From the NCBI RefSeq assembly GCF_013348785.1, contig NZ_CP054691.1:310001-374000 (forward strand): DNA of 64,000 bases. Direction: 5' to 3'. The DNA is from Gordonia sp. X0973. GTDB lineage: Bacteria; Actinomycetota; Actinomycetes; Mycobacteriales; Mycobacteriaceae. A model generated the notes under the pieces. That model was not told where the DNA came from. It was given only the letters and a program-made list of their open reading frames with translations, and ran no database searches. Numbering within the stretch: position 1 is the stretch's first letter; each line of letters starts with the position of its first letter. This document shows, in pieces, positions 54,363 through 64,000 of the stretch. Made by a program: the position numbers and the translations under genes.

Positions 54363-56710
54363 TGCCCGACGACGCGCCGCCGCCCACCGAGCCCCTGTTG
54401 GCCCGGTGGGCGCGGTTCGTGATTGCCCGGCGCGCCCTGGTGATCGCCGTGTGGGTGCTCATCCTGGCCTTAGGGGCGGTGACCTTCTCCGTCGTGGAGA
54501 AGGGTCTCGGGATGCCCGACTACCTGGTCTACGGGTCTGACTCGGCGCGCACCGAAACGGTCCTGCACGAGAAGTTCCCCAACCTGGGTGCCGAACAGGA
54601 TGCCGTCGTGGTCCTGGCCCCGGCCGGCGATGCGGCACGTGACAAGGCGCTGGAGGAGCGGATCACCCGGATCGAGGCCGACGTCGCACGCGACTACGCC
54701 GTCGCCGGTGTCCTCGGGCCGTATACGCCGTTGACCGGTGCGCAGTTCAGCGCCGACGGCTCGGCCGCCCTGATCCTGGTGGCGCTTCGGCACGGCCCAG
54801 CGCAACGGTCCCACGCGGCGCAGCGCATCCAGGAGATCGCCGACACCCATTTGCACGGCACCTCCTATCGGGCCTACGTCACCGGGCAGGCACCGTTGAA
54901 CAACGCGCTGACCGAGGTGGAGACCGCCGACCAGCAGCTCGCGGAATTCATCGGCCTGCCGATCGCCTTCCTCGTCCTGATGCTGGTCCTGCGGTCGTTC
55001 GTCGCCGCGTTGATCCCGCTGCTGACCGCGGTGAGCGGTGTGCTGCTCTCGAGCATCGGCATCCTCGCGCTCGCCGGGCCGATGCGGTTCGACACCTTCG
55101 CCGTCGTGGTCGCCACCGTCTTGGGATTGGGCGTCGGGATCGACTACGCGTTGTTCGTCGTCGGCCGGATGCAGGAGGAGTTGGCGCGGGACGGCCCGGT
55201 CGAGGAGGCCATCGTCACCGCGATGCGCACCAGCGGCCACACCGTGTTGTCGGCCGGGTTCATCGTCGTGATCGCCCTGGGGTCGTTGGTGCTTATCCGC
55301 GGCCACCTCTTCATCGAACTGCCCGTCGTCTCGGCGCTGGTGATCCTCGCGTCGATGGCGTCGGCGATGACCCTGCTGCCGGCGGTCCTGGCCGTGCTCG
55401 GACGGCGGGTGACCGCCCTGCCGCCGCGTCTGCCCGCCTGGGCCGCCAGGCGAGTCCCGCGGCGATCGACCGCTGACGAAGCCCCGACGGCGGGCGAAGC
55501 GTCGACGGCCGGCGAAGCGTGGACGGCCGACGAATCGCTGATCGCCCGGTGGACCCGGGTCGTGATGCGGCGCCCGCTCGCCACCGGGCTGCCCGCGCTG
55601 GCCGCCCTGATCCTCCTGGCCCTGCCGCTCGGCTCGATCAACCTGGGTCTCGATCTGGGGATGGCCTCGTTGGGGCACACCGACGCCGGGCGGGGGGTGG
55701 CCCTCGTCTCGGACAAGTACGGCGCCGGGGCGGTCTCCCCGATCCAGGTCGTGGCCTGCGCGCCGACGCCGCTGGACACCGACGGCGAGGTCGGTCGGTT
55801 GGGTGCGCTCGTGGACCGGATCGACGCCGATCCGCGCGTCGAGTCGACCACGTCGATCGCCGCCGTCCTCGACGGCAGCGGGGGAGGCCGCACGCGGGCG
55901 AACCTGGACTCACTGCTCTCGGTCGACGGCCTGCGGTCGGCGACGACGTTGCTGGTCGACGAGCAGCGCCGGTGCGCCTACATCGCCGTGCAGGCGCGCG
56001 ATCCGGTGGACAGCACCGCCACGCTGGCCCTGATCGACGACCTGCGCGCGATGGACCCGGGGCCCGGTACCGACCTGACCATCGGCGGGATGACCGCGCA
56101 GTACCGCGACCTGGCCGGGGAGACGGCGCGGAAGCTGCCGTGGGTGGTGTTGGTCGTCGTCGGCCTGTCGTTCGTGTACCTGGTCGTCGTCTTCGGCAGC
56201 GTGGTGCTGCCGATCAAGTCGACCATCCTCAACGTGCTGGCCACCGCGGCGTCGATCGGCGCGACCGTCGCGGTCTTCCAATTCGGTTGGGGCGAGCGGA
56301 TTTTCGACTTCACCAGTCCCGGTACCGTGCAGGCATTCCTGCCCGTGGCGCTGTTCGCGATTCTCTTCGGCCTGTCCATGGACTACGAGGTGCTGATCGT
56401 CGGGCGGATCGCCGAGGAGTACGCCGCGACGGGCGATCTCGACTCGGCGGTGCCCCGCGCGATGGCGCGCAGCGGCAGGCAGGTCAGCGCCGCGGCCGCG
56501 ATCATGGCGGCCGTCTTCGGCAGCCTGGTGCTGGGCGACGTGCTGGAGCTCAAACAACTCGGGTTCGGCCTGGCCTTCGCGGTGATCCTCGATGCCACCG
56601 TCGTCCGCATGGTGCTCGTTCCCGCCGCGATGGTGCTGATGGGGGACAACAACTGGTGGATGCCCCGGTGGCTGGGCCGACTCATCCCCGCGAAGGGGGT
56701 GCACGGGTGA
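54362..56710 (+). CDS. MmpL/RND-family lipid transporter
   Basis: A 782-residue protein of about 12 TM helices in two repeats, each with an external porter domain. The proton-relay pairs are D261-Y262 (V-G-I-D-Y-A-L-F) and D674-Y675 (L-S-M-D-Y-E-V-L), equivalent to those of MmpL3. Between the repeats lies a short A-D-E-A-P-T-A-G-E-A type repeat (about 371-392). MmpL proteins export trehalose mycolates, glycopeptidolipids, siderophores and other envelope lipids. Start codon overlaps the fusion-gene stop by one base and its stop overlaps the next start (GTGA), so all three are translated together. Confidence 0.93.
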   Translation: MPDDAPPPTEPLLARWARFVIARRALVIAVWVLILALGAVTFSVVEKGLGMPDYLVYGSDSARTETVLHEKFPNLGAEQDAVVVLAPAGDAARDKALEERITRIEADVARDYAVAGVLGPYTPLTGAQFSADGSAALILVALRHGPAQRSHAAQRIQEIADTHLHGTSYRAYVTGQAPLNNALTEVETADQQLAEFIGLPIAFLVLMLVLRSFVAALIPLLTAVSGVLLSSIGILALAGPMRFDTFAVVVATVLGLGVGIDYALFVVGRMQEELARDGPVEEAIVTAMRTSGHTVLSAGFIVVIALGSLVLIRGHLFIELPVVSALVILASMASAMTLLPAVLAVLGRRVTALPPRLPAWAARRVPRRSTADEAPTAGEASTAGEAWTADESLIARWTRVVMRRPLATGLPALAALILLALPLGSINLGLDLGMASLGHTDAGRGVALVSDKYGAGAVSPIQVVACAPTPLDTDGEVGRLGALVDRIDADPRVESTTSIAAVLDGSGGGRTRANLDSLLSVDGLRSATTLLVDEQRRCAYIAVQARDPVDSTATLALIDDLRAMDPGPGTDLTIGGMTAQYRDLAGETARKLPWVVLVVVGLSFVYLVVVFGSVVLPIKSTILNVLATAASIGATVAVFQFGWGERIFDFTSPGTVQAFLPVALFAILFGLSMDYEVLIVGRIAEEYAATGDLDSAVPRAMARSGRQVSAAAAIMAAVFGSLVLGDVLELKQLGFGLAFAVILDATVVRMVLVPAAMVLMGDNNWWMPRWLGRLIPAKGVHG

Positions 56711-57819
56711 GCCATTCGACACCGCCCGGCGGCACGTCGTGGCGCACCCTCGCCGGTCCGGGCGCGGTGTTCCTGGGAGCCGCGGTGCTGACCGCGTCGG
56801 TCGCCGTCGCCGGTGCCGGCGCGGCCGGACCGGGGCCGCGGATCCCGGTGGCCGCCGACGCGACCACCACCGCGATCGCCCGAGGGGCGCGTCTTCTCGA
56901 TCCGTGCTCGGTCACCGCCGATCGCGGGCGCGTTGTCGATGCGACACTGGTCGAGCGCACTCGGGTCCGCGTCGTCGACCCGGTCGGCGCCGGACGGGTC
57001 ACCTGGCAGGCGGGGCGGGTGCTCGCTGTCGCGACCGTGCCGGGGCAGTGTCCCGAATCCATCGTCGACGCCGACATCGATCAGATCACCGTCGACCGGC
57101 TCACCGGCGCACCGGTGCCGGACGGATCGGCCGAACTCGAACAGTTGCCGGCCGGCTCGGCGGGACCGCCCGAGCGGGCGCGGGTGGACCGCCGCGGGTT
57201 GCAATACCGATTCGGGCCGGGGGTCGACCCGACGCGCGACTACCACTACTTCGACACGGCCACCCGGGCGGATTACCCCGCGAGATTCGCCGGTGCGACG
57301 CAGATCGGCGGAGTGCCGGTGTTCCGCTACGTCGTCGACCTGCCCGAACGTCGTGTGATCCGACCCGCGGCGGGTTTCGACCGGCCGGCCGAGGGGCGCC
57401 TGGTGCGCCCGGCCGCCTGGTTCCCCGGCTATCGTGGCGACGACCCGACCGCGCCGGTGACCGCGCAGCTTTACCAATCCGGGCACCGCACCCTGTTCGT
57501 CGAACCGCGGAGCGGGATCGTGGTGAAGACCGACTTCCGGCGGGACCAATATCTGCGCGCGGGACAGTATCGGCTCGACTACGCCTCGGGTCGGTTCGTG
57601 TCCGACGACCACAGCGTCGCGGCCCAACTGGCCGCCGCCCGCGCGATCAACGACGCGCACCGGTTGCGAGTACGGGTGGTGCCGGCGATCACCGGGGTGA
57701 CGGGTGTCATCGTCTTGGCGTCAGGCGGGTGGCTGATCGCCCGTCGGCGCCGGTTCAGGCCGAGGCCGGCAGGCTCGGCGGACCCAACTGGGCCAGCAGC
57801 TGGTGGCAGCCGTTCATGA
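56707..57819 (+). CDS. DUF3068 / PorA-family membrane protein
   Basis: A 370-residue protein with an N-terminal TM helix or uncleaved signal (about 18-40) and a second TM near 333-352 followed by R-R-R-R. The external part has R-D-Y-H-Y-F-D, P-V-F-R-Y-V-V and S-G-I-V-V-K-T, the DUF3068 pattern often annotated as porin PorA family. The two Cys may pair. Its close coupling to mmpL suggests an accessory in export. Its 3' end overlaps the convergent tetR gene by 65 bases. Confidence 0.82.
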   Translation: MSHSTPPGGTSWRTLAGPGAVFLGAAVLTASVAVAGAGAAGPGPRIPVAADATTTAIARGARLLDPCSVTADRGRVVDATLVERTRVRVVDPVGAGRVTWQAGRVLAVATVPGQCPESIVDADIDQITVDRLTGAPVPDGSAELEQLPAGSAGPPERARVDRRGLQYRFGPGVDPTRDYHYFDTATRADYPARFAGATQIGGVPVFRYVVDLPERRVIRPAAGFDRPAEGRLVRPAAWFPGYRGDDPTAPVTAQLYQSGHRTLFVEPRSGIVVKTDFRRDQYLRAGQYRLDYASGRFVSDDHSVAAQLAAARAINDAHRLRVRVVPAITGVTGVIVLASGGWLIARRRRFRPRPAGSADPTGPAAGGSRS

Positions 57820-58384
57820 TCTGCGCTCGATGCGTGGACGTGTCGCCGGTCAGCTGCGCGCGCAGCGCCCAGTAGGCCTCGACCAGCGCGGTGGTGCAGA
57901 AGGCGACCTCGCGGACCTTGTCGATGTGGGCGGAGGGGTACTCCGCCGCGATCCGGCGCTCGATGCTCGGCAGCCAGCGCTTCTGCCATAGCGTGTTCAG
58001 TTGCTTGCGGATCTCCACGTCGCGCGACGACGTCGCGACCAGCTCCAGCCACACCGTCACGTACTTCTCGTCGCCGTAGGCGTCATCGTCGAGCATCCGC
58101 ACGACCGCCTCGTTGACCGACCGCTCCGAAGCGAAGGCGATCATCGCGCGACCGAACTCGTCGACGGCGAGGCTCACGTATTCCGAGATCAGGTTGTCGC
58201 GGGTGGAGAAGTAGTGGCCGACGAGAGTCCGGGTGAGGCCGGCGGCGGCCGCGACGTTGCTGACGGTGACCGACGCCAGACCGTCTTTCGCGACGATCTC
58301 GGTGACCGCCGCGAAGCATTGCGCCTTGCGCTCCGCCGTTTTCGGCGGCCGGCCGATCGGTCGGCGGGAGGCGGGAGAATCCAT
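57755..58384 (-). CDS. TetR-family transcriptional regulator
   Basis: A 209-residue repressor. The N-terminal HTH lies at about 20-62: A-A-V-T-E-I-V-A-K-D-G, V-S-N-V-A-A-A-A-G-L, T-R-T-L-V-G-H-Y-F. The body is all-helical and ligand-binding. A basic R-R-P-I-G-R-P-P-K arm precedes the HTH. It is a candidate local regulator of the fusion-mmpL operon. ATG at 58384; upstream starts to 58495 are possible. The 3' end overlaps the DUF3068 gene on the other strand. Confidence 0.88.
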   Translation of the reverse strand: MDSPASRRPIGRPPKTAERKAQCFAAVTEIVAKDGLASVTVSNVAAAAGLTRTLVGHYFSTRDNLISEYVSLAVDEFGRAMIAFASERSVNEAVVRMLDDDAYGDEKYVTVWLELVATSSRDVEIRKQLNTLWQKRWLPSIERRIAAEYPSAHIDKVREVAFCTTALVEAYWALRAQLTGDTSTHRAQIMNGCHQLLAQLGPPSLPASA

Positions 58385-58506
58385 CTGGGTTACCGCGATG
58401 CGCCACCGCGCCGCGGCGCGCACAGGTTCCAGAACATGCTGTTCATCATACGTAATTTTGCTCGGCCCCGGCGGAGAGTCGGCGGCGGCGAACATAGACT
58501 TGGAGC

Positions 58507-59088
58507 ATGTCCCAGCTCGCGTTCTTCTCCGCCGACACCGACGATCCGTCGATCGCCGATGTCGCCGGTCTGCTGGCGGGTACGGGGCAGGCGGTGCCGA
58601 TGTCCGGGGGCACGCGGGTATCGGTGGTCGTCGACGCGGATTGGCGGGCCCGCGCGCTGGCCGACGAGTTGGAGGCGATCGGCCTTGCCGTGGAGATCAC
58701 CCATTCCGAGGAGGGGTCCCCGGTGGCGCGCACCGCGCCCACCCCGCTGCTCGACGGTCTGCGCGCGCAGTGGTCCTCGGGAGCGGTCAAAGCCGTCCCG
58801 CCCGGGTGGACGCCGACCGCCCGCGCGTTGCGGCAGTGGGCCATCGCCTCGGGTCGGCGCGACGGCGACAAGTACCTGCTCGGCCTGGACCCGCACGCGG
58901 CCGACACCCATCCGGCGCTCGCGACGGCGTTGATGCGCGTAGGTGTGGCGCCGATCCTGACCGGCGCGCGCGGCGGCGCCCCCGAGCTGCGGATCGCCGG
59001 GAAGCGGCGGGTCGCGCGATTCGTGGAGATGGTCGGCGCCACGCCGGACCGGCCCGGCGCCGCGGAATTCTGGCCGTCGGCCCAGTGA
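58507..59088 (+). CDS. Conserved hypothetical protein (Rv3647c-like)
   Basis: A 193-residue soluble protein found next to topA in mycobacteria as well. There is an alpha/beta N-terminal half (V-S-V-V-V-D-A-D-W-R-A-R-A-L-A-D-E-L), a middle P-x-G-W-T-P-T-A-R-A-L-R-Q-W-A-I-A-S-G-R segment, and a C-terminal half with G-L-D-P-H. No catalytic motif known to me. Positional conservation suggests a housekeeping role. ATG at 58507. Confidence 0.85.
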   Translation: MSQLAFFSADTDDPSIADVAGLLAGTGQAVPMSGGTRVSVVVDADWRARALADELEAIGLAVEITHSEEGSPVARTAPTPLLDGLRAQWSSGAVKAVPPGWTPTARALRQWAIASGRRDGDKYLLGLDPHAADTHPALATALMRVGVAPILTGARGGAPELRIAGKRRVARFVEMVGATPDRPGAAEFWPSAQ

Positions 59089-59242
59089 CCCGCAAATGCG
59101 GCGCGACCTGCGGAAACACGAATATGAGTGCGATAGTCCACTCGCCGGATGTGCAGCGGCATGTGCAGTGGCCCCCGTATATAAGGTAGAAAACTCACCA
59201 GCGGGGTACATCGGGTACTCCGAGGTGAACTGAGGGACGCCC

Positions 59243-62233
<2,991 letters not shown>

Positions 62234-63866
62234 ACCCGTCGCCGATGGGGCCGATCGGTCCGATCTTCGGGCGGGAGAGCAGCGTCTCGATACCGCGGCC
62301 GCGTAGTTCGACGCCCTCGCCGATCTCCCAGTGGGAGGCCTCGTCCTCGTCGGCGAGGAAGACCGCGCGCGCCGAGCCGAGCACCCGCGTCGGTTCATCC
62401 TTCGCGAGTTCGGTGAGGCGGGCGGCCTCGTTGACCGGGTCGCCGATGACGGTGTATTCCAACCGCTGCTCGGAGCCGATGTGCCCGGCGACGGCCCGGC
62501 CGGCGGATACGCCGATGCCGAAGTCGGTGTCGCCCAGGGCGTTCTCGAGTTCGATGCGGAGTTCACGTGCGGCGGCGAGGGCACATCCGGCGAAGTTGTC
62601 GAGTTCCAGCGGGGCGCCGAAGATCGCGAGCGCGGCGTCGCCCTGGAACTTGTTGACGAAGCCGCCGTGGCGTCCGACCACGTCGACGACGACGCGGAAG
62701 AACTCGTTGAGCTGTTCCACCACCTCGCGGGGGGCGGTCTGCACCGCGAGGCGGGTCGAGCCGACGATGTCGACGAAGAGCACGCCGACGTACCGGTCCT
62801 CGCCGCCCAGCTCGGTGCCGGTCTCGATGGCGCGGCGGGCCACGTCCTCGCCGACGTAGCGGCCGAACAGGTTGCGCAACCGGTTTCGCTCGCGCAGGTC
62901 GGAGACCATCTCGTTGAAGCCGGCCTGCAGCAGGCCCAGGTCGCTGCCGTCGTAGATCCGCACCGACGCGTTCAGGTTGCCGTTGCGGACCTGGCTGAGC
63001 GCGTTGCGCAGCTGCTTGATCGGATCGTTGATCGAACTCACCAGCCGGTAGACGGCCAGGGCGCCGAAGGCGAGGGCGGCGCCGGCCATCCAGAGGATGG
63101 GGCGCAGGACCGTCTGCGGGCTGGCGATGCCCAGCGGCACGAACAGCACCAACCCGATGATGACGATCTGCGGGACCGCCACCGCGATGACCCAGAACGT
63201 CGTGATGCGGGTCGACACGCTGGGTGCCTGCGCATCGTCGGGATTGTTGGCCATCGCGGCGACGGTGATGGGCCGCAGCACCTTCTCGGTCTGCAGGAAG
63301 CTCAGGGCACCGGTGACCAGCGCGCCGATGAGGCTGCCGATCGCCACCAGGATCGCGGTCCGGCCGGAATGGAATCCGGACAGGATGGCGAGCAGGGTGC
63401 CGCCGACGAGCCAGAGGACCCCGTTGGCGACGGTGAGCATCCACGGCAGCGCCAGGGCGCGGCGGCGGGCGAACTCGTCGTCGGGCCGGGTGCGGCGGCG
63501 ATGCCAGATGAGGACCGGGAGGGAGAGCTTGATACTGAGCAGTCCGCCGACGATCATCGCGATGAACAGATAGATGACGAAGGCCACCTGGTTGCTGACC
63601 GAGGCGTCGGTCAACGTCAGGGAGTAATCGCTGGCCATGCCGAAGCGCAGGAAGGCGAAGGTGAAGATCGCGCCGATCATGTTGGCGCGCAACAGGTCGA
63701 GTGCGAGGATCGGCCACGGGGTACGCGCCAGCCACCGTGCGGTGTGCACGGCCTGATCCCATCGCGATCGGCTGTCGGCCATGCCAACAAGATTAGCCAA
63801 GTGCTTGCAATTGTTAAACGCCAGCGGATGGCAATTGATTGTCGGGGGCGGCACTAGGCTGGGGGC

Positions 63867-64000
63867 GTGGCAACGGTGTTCAGTCGGCTGGTGGGCCAGC
63901 ACGGGGTGGTCGATGAGTTGCGGGCCGCCGCGCGCGGTGCGGTCGCGGCGTCGCGGCGACTGGACGAGCATTCGGCGGGCGCCATCTCGATATTCGACGA
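63867..64000 (+). CDS. holB: DNA polymerase III delta' subunit HolB, N-terminal part
   Basis: The frame from GTG at 63867 stays open to the window edge (44 residues). F-S-R-L-V-G-Q-H-G-V-V-D-E-L-R-A-A-A matches the delta'/gamma clamp-loader N-terminus. It lies beside the cyclase gene, as in mycobacteria (Rv3644c next to Rv3645). The P-loop region would follow outside the window. The last residues seen (A-I-S-I-F-D) are not the usual T-H-A-W-L-F-T-G, so an insertion or divergence may follow. GGGGGC precedes the GTG. Confidence 0.75.
   Translation, partial: MATVFSRLVGQHGVVDELRAAARGAVAASRRLDEHSAGAISIFD

Noticed and set aside
53555..56710. 1051-residue reading that fuses out-of-frame aminotransferase DNA to MmpL
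   Set aside because: The N-terminal part is a shifted frame of the fusion gene. MmpL starts at 54362.

Overview
The window is high-GC actinobacterial DNA, almost certainly from a mycolic-acid-containing member of the Mycobacteriales; a Gordonia-like genus fits best. About two thirds of it is the M. tuberculosis Rv3683-to-Rv3644c neighbourhood, recognised here from protein motifs and gene order and read in the opposite orientation. The genus is inferred; no database search was run.

Layout. (1) 1-2098: the end of an ESX/type VII cassette, with a WXG100-like tail, a polymorphic toxin ending in a PD-(D/E)XK nuclease-like domain, and a HEAT-like putative immunity protein, in DNA much more AT-rich than the rest. 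(2) 2111-15666: a drug-efflux MFS pump and GT-C mannosyltransferase-like pair, the ask-asd operon, and a run of secreted or membrane proteins, including a lipase-fold protein without its nucleophilic serine. (3) 15744-32371: tRNA-Pro(CGG), a metallophosphoesterase, the PonA2-type penicillin-binding protein, WhiB4, a 20-bp tandem repeat array, two GET3/ArsA-like ATPases, DUF4177, RidA, an MBL-fold hydrolase, Crp, Nth, a TlpA-like thioredoxin, a CoA-type Nudix hydrolase, MarP protease, an EphE-like hydrolase, a holin-X membrane protein and acetyl-CoA synthetase. (4) 32438-35600: an IdeR-type iron box beside a methyltransferase gene, a degenerate Fic-like protein, and two small-RNA loci flanking a HAD-IB phosphatase. 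One is a clear 6C (B11) RNA; the other is a structured region in the position of Ms1/MTS2823. (5) 35856-44278: a secreted lipase, a large LuxR-type ATPase regulator, and a compact Tad/Flp pilus operon (ssd, tadA, tadB, tadC, flp-like, tadE-like, and one more pseudopilin-like gene). (6) 44357-50131: a lipoprotein, an arylsulfotransferase-like protein, a pirin, an MrfA-type helicase and a cold-shock gene with a structured leader. (7) 50343-58384: an accessory-looking locus of a saccharopine-dehydrogenase-like enzyme, a UbiB-kinase/class-III-aminotransferase fusion, an MmpL transporter, a DUF3068/PorA-family protein and a TetR regulator. (8) 58507-64000: an Rv3647c-like protein, DNA topoisomerase I, a membrane class III adenylate cyclase and the start of holB.

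How the genes fit together. cAMP made by the cyclase should be sensed by the Crp encoded at 24173-24847. Two GTGA-N6-TCAC sites occur, one overlapping the acsA start region and one beside the putative Ms1 RNA. PonA2, WhiB4, MarP, Nth, the thioredoxin and Ohr form a cell-wall and stress-defence block. The strongest candidate for an undescribed system is the five-gene locus at 50343-58384. Its gene content suggests an amino-modified, envelope-exported metabolite or lipid made by a kinase-aminotransferase fusion, exported by MmpL and controlled by TetR. The T7SS toxin/immunity pair is the second candidate.
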